NCBI GenBank assembly: GCA_011503125.2
Contig: WWBZ02000007.1
Span: 186,001 to 250,000 of the forward strand
Direction of reading: 5' to 3'
Origin: Botryosphaeria dothidea
Lineage: Eukaryota; Ascomycota; Dothideomycetes; Botryosphaeriales; Botryosphaeriaceae
DNA: 64,000 nucleotides
The notes under the pieces were generated by a model that saw only the letters and a list, made by a program, of their open reading frames with translations, did no database searches and had not been told where the DNA came from. Shown here piece by piece: positions 47,328 to 56,966 of the stretch (position 1 is the first letter of the stretch; each line of letters begins with the position of its first letter). A program made the position numbers and the translations under genes.

Positions 47328-48462
47328 GTGGGATGTGGACGTTTCTTTTCTTATCTTTCATTTGTTCGGGAGTTGTGCCCTGATTTATTTTCTTTTTGAA
47401 AGAAGACCGCAAATTTCGAATTGGAGGGTCAGCGGGATGCTCTGCTGTGGTTCTCCCGCTGCGCGAAAAGATAGAAGTGTTTCTTTGAGTTTCTTACTAG
47501 ATACAGATACACGAGTATTCGCAGATTGTTTCTTGCCATCTAACCCCAGAGTTCTTCTCGTGCATTGTATACGAATTGCTCAGAAAAGGGCCTCTCAGCA
47601 CTTCATCTTGCTACAACATGTGCACCAGTTTATCACCTTCATGAATGTTCAAGATGAGGTATGGGAGTTTCACTAGCAATCTGAAGCAAAAGCCGAACAG
47701 TTCTTCATTCTACTATTTTCCTACATCAGCTGCCTTGTCGCAGCCTCCTCCCTAAGGGTTTTTTTTTTTTTTCAGTTTTAGCAGAGAAACCCCCCTCCCC
47801 CCTCTTTCTCTTTCGAAACCACACAGCACCGCTTAGGTTCAACCTTCCAGAATGCCTGCAGAAACGCTATCACAGATTTCAGGGATATTCCATGAGCAGT
47901 CCATTGAAATTAGGATAGAAGACTGCTATCAGAGCGGCAGATACGAAATGAAAATAGCGTGTAGACATAACTGCCATCCCGAGACCTTTGCTAAAAACAA
48001 CACTTGATATAAACACAGATGATATAGTGCTTCTCAGGTTCAGCTTATACGGCCCGGATGGTGTAAATGACCGCGACTGCAAGAACGTGTAGGAGGCAGT
48101 AGCACTACGAGAGCAAGGGCTGGTAGGAGTAAAGAGAATTGGACCTTGAAGTCCAGTCTGCGATTTTGAGAATTGTGATTTGATCGGCTGTTGAGACAGC
48201 AGCACACCCGCCTCTGTGCGGTTAGTACAGGCGGGTCTGTGGAGCCACATCTGATTCATTTGCCCCGTCTCTGCACAATGGCGGGGACGGGGGATTGTTT
48301 CACTCCCACTCCCCATTTGGGTCTGAATTTGTCAGCGGGATCTGACGAGAAACGTACAGGCACGGGGAGTATAAAGTTGGAGACATTCCAATGGTTGCGG
48401 TGGTCAGCAATGACACTGTGAAGGCTTCGACTGTGTTGTTCCCTCACACATTTGTCTCCGAA
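47328..48462. other. Intergenic between NRPS and MFS transporter
   Basis: Holds the NRPS 3' end and the transporter promoter. A 16-nt T-run lies at about 47760-47775 next to a C-rich tract, a low-complexity site. Confidence 0.45.
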
Positions 48463-50041
48463 ATGTCCAGACGAGACTCCACGGACAGCACCATTGCGCT
48501 CCTCGCCGCCGAGGCTGGAAACAACATCCCAATTCTTGTTACGTGGAACGGACCCGGCGACCCTGAAGACCCACGTAACTTTCCGTTCTCCCAGAAGCTG
48601 TTGATCACCTTTGTTTGGGTGTTCACAAACTGGGCTACGAATATTGCTAGCAGCATTTACAGCAGCGGTGCATCTGGCATATCCCACGAGTTCCATGCCA
48701 GCCCCACCGTCACAAGCCTGGGAATCAGCCTATTTTTGATCGTATGTACATCTGCTGGTGTGAAATTAAAGCATGATGCTAACGTGGTCTTCAAACAGGG
48801 GTATACAGTTGGCCCTCCATGCTGGGGCCCTCTCTCAGAGCGATTTGGCCGCAAATGGCCTGTATGTGTCGGCCTGGTACTCTTCACTTTATCCAACGTG
48901 CCGATAGCGCTCGCAACCAATCTACCAACAGTGCTGGTTGGAAGATTTTGCAGCGGCTCATTTGGTGCAGCACCGCTCACTATCTTCGGTGGCGGACTGG
49001 TGGACATCTGGGACCCGGTACAACGGGGAACCGCTACAGCAGGCTGTCTCGGGGCCATCTTCGGCAGCATTATCGCAGCGCCTGTTGTGGGAAACTTTGT
49101 CGCCGCGACCTCCCTGGGCTGGCGCTGGACCATCTGGCTCTGCGCAATAATGGGGTTCTCCGCAGCAGTGGTAGCCATCATCGCCCTGCCCGAGACGCAC
49201 ACCCCCACACTGCTTCGGTGGAGGGCGGCCACCATCAGGACGCAGACAGGGCTCAACGCCCGCTCCGAGCATGACGGCCAGATGGATGCGAAGACCATCT
49301 TCCAGATATACCTCGTGCGATCATTCAGTACGGGGGTTGCCTTCAATCCCGCCCCAATGAAGCAGAGCTAACCTTTCCGTGTGCACAGAGATGCTCGTGA
49401 CCGAGCCAATCCTCGTCCTCATCACCATCTACCAGGCCTTCGTCTACGGCATCCTCTACCTCGTCTTCGTCTCGTACCCCATCGCCTTCCGCGAAGTCCG
49501 CCACTGGTCGCTCGGCGTCAGCGGGCTCGCCTACCTCAGCATGGTCATCGGCGTGCTCCTGGGCGCCGCCCTGGTCATCACCCACTCGCGCAGGCACGTC
49601 GGCGCGAAGCTGCAGCGCGACGGCGTCATCATCCCGGAGCAGCGCCTGCCGCTCATGTGCGTCGGCGGGTGCCTCTTCCCCGCGGGGCTGCTCGTCTTCG
49701 CGTGGACGGCGGACCCGCGGATGCACTGGGCGGGGCAGGTGCTCGGCGGCATCCCCGTGGCCATGGGGCTGTACATCGTGTTCAACCAGTGCTTCAACTA
49801 CATGATCGACACGTACGTGTCGCGCGCGAACAGCGCCATCGGCGCCAACACGTTCGTGCGCAGCTTCTTCGGCGCGAGCTTCCCGCTCTTCGGGTCCGCG
49901 CTGTATCATCGCCTCGGCGTCGCGTGGGCGACCAGCCTGCTCGCGCTCGTCGGCTTTGGCATGATTCCGATCCCCCTGCTCTTCTACAGGTACGGGCGTG
50001 CCATCCGCTTGCGGTCCAAGACCGTCGAGAACAAGAATTGA
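48463..50041 (+). CDS. MFS drug:H+ antiporter (DHA1 family)
   Basis: Twelve-helix exporter. Start MSRRDSTDSTIALL at 48463 is preferred; an in-frame ATG at 48391 is possible. The DHA1 signature NGPGDPEDPRNFP precedes helix 1. The first intron follows SLFLI and is a multiple of three, so the frame stays open through it. Exon 2 continues GYTVGPPCWGPLSERFGRK (motif A) and GFRWTI-like LGWRWTIWL. The second intron joins YLVRSF to KMLVTEPILVL. It ends RLRSKTVENKN at 50041. The family moves toxins and secondary metabolites out of the cell. Its place directly downstream of the NRPS on the same strand suggests self-protection or product export. Confidence 0.92.
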
Positions 50042-51081
50042 GTCTGGTGTGCGGAGCTTTTGGGAAGTTTGGGACTTTGCGTGGAGTGTGGATGGCCGCC
50101 ATCCAAGATTGTTTTGCGTCTTTTCTCCATCTCAATCTGCACCGGATGCCTTACAAGCTCAGGCAACCACTGTTCCCACTTTTGCACTGCCTCAATAACG
50201 ATCACTTTCTCCTCGTTCAGAAGGAGCCAACTAGCTGTAAGCTCAAGTGATAGATCCAGGCTCGTCCATTGGACGTGAATAAAATGTCAAGTTTCAGAAC
50301 TGTGCCTGCATTAGTCCGAGACCATGTTTAGGCGGTTTTTCCCCGAACACTCCATTAGGGAATGATATGCACGCCAGGATTTCCGTCCGAGAGAGGTAGG
50401 CAACGTCGACTTGATGATTCTTACCACAATCGGAGACTCGTCCTGACTTACCTGGTCGATGAGAAAGTAACTTGGCAATTCAGCAACATGCTTACCTGCT
50501 GAGATAGGATAAGGGCTTGCTAATCAGGTACGGCGGCGCCTGTTGAACGTGAAGTATCACAGGGGTTTTCTTTCCATGGATTGGCTCAACATGTACAGGT
50601 GGTGGTAATCCCCATGTTCTGATTCAAACACGTGTCTGCTCGTTCACTTCAGTCACAGTAACTGTCTGCTGGCAGGCCCGTCTTATTGAACTCTGTTTCT
50701 TCAAAAGCTCTAGCAGGGTCTGGCAAGAATAGCGGGTTGATCGTCATTTGAACTTCGCAGAGAGGCCGTCAAATTCATTGAGTGAAGAATGACAAATGCA
50801 TCGTTGAGGATGGATAATCGAATTAGCTGGGTCGACGGTGCCGAGAATCATCCTGATTGCTCGGGAAGCGTTGATTATCTCAAAGGTGTGTAACCTTCCA
50901 GACAAATCCCGGTCTACAGCAGCAGGGCCTCTCACCGCTCCCCAAAACAGACACAATGGAAAAGCCGCTCGCATGAACCCGAGAAACCCACTCCAGATCT
51001 CCATAAAGGCAGGAAGTCCCTCCGCACAAGCCGCCCAGCGGCTCACCTACACCCAAGTGCGGCCCCACTCCGCCCACGCAC
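50042..51081. other. Convergent intergenic, nothing recognised
   Basis: About 1 kb between two converging stop codons. Short frames only; no repeats noticed. Confidence 0.4.
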
Positions 51082-51798
51082 TCACTCCCGCGGCACCGTA
51101 GGCGTCACCGACTTGCGCAGGCCCTCGAACAGGCCCGGCGGGCGAATGGGCTGGTCGTCGTCGATCTTCAGCCCGCGGGTGATCCTGGCGAGCAGCGAGT
51201 AGGTGCCGACGATGATAAGCACCTCGACCAGCTCCTCGACGCTGAGGACGCGCAGCGCCTCCTCGATCGTCGCCGGCTCGTTGGTGTACGTGGCCAGCTG
51301 CTCGTCGACGACGCGCAGGATCAGGCGCTCGCGCGGCGACCACGGGCCGGGGTCCCCCTTGCGCACGCTGTCCGCGCTCTGGCTGCGGATCGCGGCGAGC
51401 TTCTCCTCGCCCATCTCGTACAGCTCGGCGACGGGCAGGTTGACGTCTTGCACGTACTTGGCCTGCAGCGTCGTCGCGACGCGGAGCACGACGAGTTGCT
51501 GCGGCGGCGGCGGGGCTCTGTGTCAGCGGGTGCACGTCGGCGAGGTTGGGTGAGGGGGGGGTGGGGGGCAGAGACACACCCATTCCAGCAGCTGCACCGT
51601 GCGGAGCTGGCCGTTGAAGTAGCTGCTGAGCAGGCCCATCAGGTGCGGGAACGGGCCGCGCGCGTGGGCCAGCAGCAGGAAGACGTTGCGGCGGAAGGGC
51701 AGCACGTTGATCTTCTCGGCGACGGCCGGCGGGGCCGTGGCCGCGTCGACGTAGGGCACCAGGCATGTGTGCCGGTAAGGGTCGTCGTAGCTGGCCAT
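51082..51798 (-). CDS. Carboxymuconolactone decarboxylase/AhpD-like protein
   Basis: Two exons: start MASYDDPYRHTCLVPYVD at 51798, an intron after LLEW (GTGTGT...CGCAG, near 51495-51580), and the second exon QLVVLRVATTLQAKYVQ to the stop at 51082. The segment LRTVQLLEW...VVLRVATTLQAKYVQ is the CMD/AhpD helical pair. The usual CxxC/EWxxH redox site of active peroxidase members is not seen; the region has EW but then LVVLRVA, so peroxidase activity is doubtful. ERLILRVVDEQLATY and LSVEELVEVLIIVGTYSLLARI are typical. The length is 200 aa. Relatives without the Cys pair occur in fungal metabolite clusters as cyclases or dehydratases; that is inference here. Confidence 0.8.
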
Positions 51799-53163
51799 GT
51801 TTTGGGGGGTAGGGCGTTTGCGTTTGTTGGTCGGGATGATGGAGGTGCTTTGATGTGTTGACGGGAACGGCGTCGCGCGCGCTTCCTTTAAAGCCATCGC
51901 TGCTGTTACTGATCAATCAGGGTACCTGCGTTGGAGTCGACTCCATCAGTGTACCACTCTGAAGCATCAAAGCACTTTGCAGGGAGCGATGCTTGATTAG
52001 TTTTAAGAACACTGCTCGCTTGTGCGGTGCTGACATATAGTAAGCCATGCGCCTTCGAGGGTGGCGGCATATGGATGACGATGAACAAATTCAAAGGAAA
52101 AGAAGATCATTTTGAAGTATGCTATGGTGGCAGAGGATCGCAATCTTAGTGTTGTTCCAGTGGCAGTGGGGGAAATCGTCGACGACAGATATGGGGATGT
52201 TCGTACCCTTGTCACTGAAACCTCGCTAACAACATTTCACCCCACTATCATAACAGAGTTATTGTTCAGTATCTTAAAAGACCAATTTCTAGTAGTTTTA
52301 GGGGCGCTGATACGGTGTATTAGTAAGTCTGGCGCACATCTGCTTAGTGATAGTTCTTTTTACGGAACACTGAGCCCGTTAGGAAACTTGTTTAGTGTCA
52401 GAGAAGGATCAGCTCTCAGGAGCTGATTCTCATTACCCCAGCAACCATGGCCTTTACTCCGCTTTTCATCTTTCCCATGGACGTTTTGTCTTTTTCGTAT
52501 GGAAACCACCATCCTAAGACGCTTTGTCAGAAACTTTACTTCATTCCGTTGTGTCCTCGAACTTAGGGGGCTGTAGTCACCATGCATATCGAGTCGCACT
52601 TTCTTACGCCTATCCAGAAACTCGGTCTATAGCCCACGTCTACTACGAGACTCCGTGGAGAGTAGCTTCGCTCTGGATAGCCTGAGGACCTAGAGTTCCC
52701 TTCTATAATAGAACAAACCACCACGTTTGATTAGTTGTACCGTAATCCACACTGTGCCTATTTTTTTTATGGCGGCTTGTATTGCATCAATTCACCGTTT
52801 TGACCGTCTAGCGTGGCTACGTAGGAAGCAGTAATCACATTCTCGAACACTCTGGACAAGATGTAATGAAGTAGATGCTTAAAAGGTATCTGATTAGTTG
52901 TCTATAGCTTTGTTCAAGCCGAACAGGTTAAGAGCGCCGGCAATCATCTCTCCGTGAGAATATTCATGAATTTTGGGATGCTAAACCAACAAAATTGGAT
53001 TCACGGCACTGCAATTCATTGAAACAGCCAATGAATTATTAATTAGTAGATGCATTATGCCCCTGCTGAGGCCTCCTACTGCACAGCTGTCGAATGTATA
53101 AAGTGTTTAAGCCTCTATACAGTTTACCTCTTCCACTCTTCCATTGCTGCTCTCCTGACAGAA
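51799..53163. other. Divergent intergenic with a palindromic repeat
   Basis: About 1.4 kb. Carries promoters of the AhpD-like gene and the dienelactone hydrolase plus palindrome copy 3. The part from 52700 to 53040 is AT-rich. No gene seen. Confidence 0.4.
52408..52428. repeat. Palindrome copy 3: ATCAGCTC-TCAG-GAGCTGAT
   Basis: 8-bp perfect inverted repeat with a 4-nt spacer. The ninth base of the left arm is G instead of A. GTC is again 7 nt before the nine-base arm. It lies about 610 bp upstream of the AhpD-like gene. Confidence 0.7.
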
Positions 53164-54081
53164 ATGGCATCCAACCCGCCGGGAAAGTGCTGCACCGTTG
53201 GCTTCAAACATGAAGGCCAGACTATTGGCAAGATTGAGAAAGTCGCTGGAAGTATGTCTTTGCCTCCCGACTCTTCAATCTCGGAAGTTTGCTAAGAAGC
53301 AGTCAACACCTACCTATCCTACCCCGCGAGCAAGAGCACCGAAAATGCTGTCATAATCATCACCGATATCTTTGGCTACGAGTTGATCAATGCCCAGCTG
53401 TAAGTCTCCTTTCTCAGCTGCAGGGAAGTCGTCATTTCTGATGTTGATTGTTTGTTTTTTCAGCATCGCCGACCAATTGGCCGCTAATGGCTACTTCGTG
53501 GTCATGCCTGATCTGTTTGATGGCAACGCAATCCCAATTGATGTGCCGAAAGGGTTTGACGTTATGGAGTGGTTGAAGGATTACCCCCCGCAGCGTATCG
53601 ACGCGATCATCGACAAGGTAGTGAGAGAGCTGAGAAGTAATCTGGGAGTCAAAAGACTTGGCTCAGCGGGCTACTGCTTGGGCGCCAAGTACGTCTGTCG
53701 CTTCCTCAAGAAGGGTCTGATAGACGTCGGTTACATCGCTCACCCATCGCTCGTCGAGGTTGAGGAGCTTCGGGGAATTGAGGGGCCACTCAGTATTGCT
53801 GCAGCCGGTATGTGATACATTAAGCATTGGGTGACGCCACGAGAACTAGCTGACAGTGGATCCTTCACGCAGAGACTGACTCCATCTTCCCCACTCCCAA
53901 GCGCCGCGAAAGCGAGGATATCCTGGTTGAGATTGGGGCTACCTACCAGATCAATCTCTACTCGGGGGTCGAGCACGGCTACGCCATTCGTGCCGATATA
54001 TCTAACAGGATGGTAAAATTCGCCATGGAGCAAGCTTTCCTGCAAGCCGTCAATTGGTTTGACGAGTTTGTGAAAGCTTGA
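53164..54081 (+). CDS. Dienelactone hydrolase-family protein
   Basis: Alpha/beta hydrolase of the DLH family, hydrolysing dienelactones or related cyclic esters. Start MASNPPGKCCTVGFKHEG at 53164; introns after VAG (GTATGT), after INAQL (GTAAGT) and after SIAAA (GTATGT) keep frame. The oxyanion segment ITDIFGYELINAQ is typical. The nucleophile is Cys in GYCLGAKY, as in DLH rather than Ser. The Asp is in AETDSIFP and the His in SGVEHGYAIR, so the triad is complete. It ends NWFDEFVKA at TGA 54079-54081. The length of about 245 aa is normal. It sits between the AhpD-like gene and the D-amino-acid oxidase. Confidence 0.93.
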
Positions 54082-54900
54082 CTCGAGCTGGTGGTAGTAA
54101 TGGTGGATCAGGGTGATGGACAAAGGAGACCGTTTCAACACTAGATAAGCTGCTAGTACGAGTGATGCAATCAAGATTAAGTTCAATCAAAGATACAAAT
54201 CGCGAAATGGTGAAATTACTATGCATCAAAGAAGTAGGAAGACTGATTATCATAAATTGGTATTCTCGTGCGCACCAGGAGTCGTTGATAGCATCAGGAT
54301 CTCCGTCATTACCTTAGCTAAACTCCAAAGTATACCTGAGAGGTATCTAGTTATACATGATGATCTAAATTGAAGCATTTGGACCTTTTGGATCACTGTC
54401 ATAATTTGTGGGTCACGCGTTGGATCAAACTCGCACAGCTTCCATTCTCCTATGCTCTTACTAAGTAGCATCGCCAGTCATTCCAAAGATTTTCTACTCG
54501 TAACTTCTTCTTGTTTGTGGGTCTATTCCCTTTCGCAGGAGGACATAGAGAGCAGAGATGGACACATCGAAGTGCATTCCCCTTTAGCACGTGGTGACCT
54601 CCTCCCGTTGTGGCTGTTCAACTACTAAAATCCCAGAATATGAACAAAACATAGTCGCGTGATAATTCACAGAAGTGGACTCTTACTTTGGGGTCAGCTT
54701 TGTGGTACACCTGTGCTTCAACGGCGGGAATGGGATGATTGTCTCCGCTGATGTCAGGGTCTCTGAATCGTGCGAAGATTCTGTCTCGCAGTAGCACAAA
54801 CTCTATATTTGTACTGCTTGTCCCAGTTTCTAGTGCTCGTTCAAGACAGACTCTCTCAATTGACCGAATATCCACACGTGAAAGAAAATCGACGAACGCA
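54082..54900. other. Intergenic, nothing recognised
   Basis: About 0.8 kb. AT-rich at 54150-54400. No coding features. Confidence 0.4.
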
Positions 54901-56422
54901 ATGACGGAAACACGGGTTGTTGTCCTGGGGTAAGCAGCCTCTGGAGTCCGCAGCAGCACCGTGCTAAACCCCTGTCAATAGCGCCGGCGTGATAGGTCTC
55001 ACCACGGCCTTGCAGCTGTCCAAAAAGAATTACGTCGTCACTGTTGTCGCCAAGCATATGCCGGGGGACTATGATATTGAGTACGCTTCACCTTGGGCTG
55101 GCGCAAATTACCTACCGTAAGTTTAGCCCTCCTGCTAGGTTTCCCGCATTCACGCTTTGCTTTTGCTTTTACCCCCACACCTCTGCGCCAATTATCTTCA
55201 GCTTGACGAATAATCATTCGAGCATCAACTGCTGCGATATTCCACATTAGTAGCGTCATGTCTGCATTTCTTTATCGGTGATAACAGTGGCCATCTGTCT
55301 CCCTCGGACACGGATCTAAGCATTCATTCTCATTTCACACAAAACTTCATCAAGTCTATCTCCTCACACAGTCTCTCAGTGTCGGCGCGCCTGGATCATC
55401 TCTTGCCCAGTACGAGAGGAGCACCTGGCCAGAGCTGGAACGACTGGCAACCAACGTGCCCGAAGCGCACATACACTTCCAAGACACGGTCGTCTATAAC
55501 CGCTCCAAAGATGCCGGAACCACGACCGGCAACTGGTTCGCAGAGCTACTCAAGACCGATCCGTGGTGGAAGGACGTAGTGCCCGACGTAAGTCATCTTC
55601 ACCGTGCCACTACCAGCAGTCAGCCCCCTGAGCTCTCACCGCGCAGTTCCACGTCCTTCCCAAGGATCAGCTTGGCCCCGGCATCACCTCGGCCAACGCC
55701 TTCACATCCGTCTGCATCAACACGGCGCTGTATCTCCCCTGGCTGGTCGGCCAGTGTCGCGCCCACAACGTCCAGCTGCGTCGGGGCATCGTGTCGCACG
55801 TGGCGGATGCAGCAGCACTGCACCACAGCAAGCAGCGTGCCGACATCGTCGTTAATTGCACCGGTCTAGGCGCGCTGACTCTTGACGGCGTGCGCGACGA
55901 CGCCATGTACCCAGGGCGCGGCCAGATCGTGTTGGTCCGCAACTCGACCGGCGGCGTCATGGCCAGCACTTCCGGGACGGACGACGGCGAGGACGAGGCG
56001 TTGTACATCATGGAGCGTGCCGACGGTGAGAAGACTGTATCCTTCTTGGGGAAGTAGAACTCACTGACGACAATCTTTCCAACCCAGGCGGCGGCACCAT
56101 CCTCGGCGGCTGTTTGCAAGAACACAGCTGGGAGTCCCAGCCAGACCCTAACCTCTCTGTAAGGATAATGGAGCGCGCGGTAGCGCTATGTCCCGCGCTC
56201 ACGGGAGGCAAGGGCATTAAGGAGCTTAGTATCCTGCGGCATGGTGTGGGACTGCGCCCGATGCGCCAGGGCGGCCCGCGTGTCGAGAAGGAGCGAGTTC
56301 GGGGTGTGTGGACTGTTCATAACTACGGCCACGGCGGCTACGGGTATCAAGCCAGCTATGGATCGGCGGATGCAGCTGTGTGCTTGGTCGATGAGATTGT
56401 GAGGAAGAAGGCGAAATTGTAG
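54901..56422 (+). CDS. D-amino-acid oxidase (peroxisomal)
   Basis: FAD oxidase deaminating D-amino acids to 2-oxo acids with H2O2. Start at 54901; a short exon 1 joins across an intron to complete the dinucleotide fold VVVLGAGVIGLTTAL. DIEYASPWAGANYLP is the family segment that packs on the flavin; the next intron (GTAAGT...TCTCAG) leads to VGAPGSSLAQYERSTW. Later: VVNCTGLGAL, PGRGQIVLVRN, LSILRHGVGLRPMRQGGPR with the substrate-carboxylate Arg, and NYGHGGYGYQASYGSA. The C-terminal tripeptide AKL is a peroxisomal targeting signal type 1 variant. The length of about 370 aa is normal. It could recycle D-amino acids or supply oxo acids near the NRPS; the link is inferred from position only. Confidence 0.93.
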
Positions 56423-56545
56423 AGCTAAGGAGAAGGCGGCCTAGTGGTGTACAAGAGTGGGCTGAGGTTCACCACCTCAGTATGGCCAAGATACAGTTCT
56501 CGCAATACAATTGTAACTTGCTGAGCACTTTTCTTGTTGGAGTGA

Positions 56546-56550
56546 TGTCC
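56546..56550. repeat. Target-site duplication, left (TGTCC)
   Basis: TGTCC directly precedes the left LTR and is repeated at 61911-61915 directly after the right LTR, the 5-bp duplication expected for a copia integrase. Confidence 0.9.
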
Positions 56551-56686
56551 TGTTGGAAATCAAGTTGATTTGATTATTGTCTGGATTGTTGGCATGTCTC
56601 ATGAGAGGGGTATGAGAGGGTGCCTGCTATATAGACTATTTGACGCTAAACCTAATTCGGAGCATTCTGAGACAATATTTCCAACA
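56551..56686 (-). repeat. Left LTR (3' LTR of the element)
   Basis: 136 bp, starts TGTTGG and ends CCAACA, identical to 61775-61910. On the element's sense strand the purine tract GAAGGGGGTG lies directly before it (plus-strand 56687-56696). Confidence 0.95.
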
Positions 56687-56696
56687 CACCCCCTTC
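56687..56696 (-). other. Polypurine tract
   Basis: The minus strand reads GAAGGGGGTG directly against the 3' LTR, the normal place for plus-strand DNA priming in LTR retrotransposons. Confidence 0.7.
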
Positions 56697-56966
56697 GCGT
56701 GTTGCCGGATAAGGCAATACGCGACAAATCCATAGTGTTGAGTTCGTGAATTGCTTATAATAACAAAAATAACTAGGGACGTTGTTGAAAAACGTGATTT
56801 GACGCTTGTCTGCGGCTTCGTAAGGAAATAGATAGTTGAACGGACGAGTTGAGTCATCCTTTGCTTAATCATATGACTTTTAGTGCCAAATCAAAAAAAG
56901 TACTAGATGATAATGAGAGTCTTTGAATCAATTTGTTGAGTGTTAGTGAATCGAATTGATGAGTTT

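Noticed and set aside
47755..47800. Long T-run followed by a C-rich tract as a possible terminator or structural element
   Set aside because: Simple low-complexity sequence in an intergenic region; nothing specific supports a function.
49381..50250. 289-codon plus-strand frame overlapping the MFS transporter
   Set aside because: Arg/His/Pro-rich out-of-frame shadow; the transporter frame has membrane helices.
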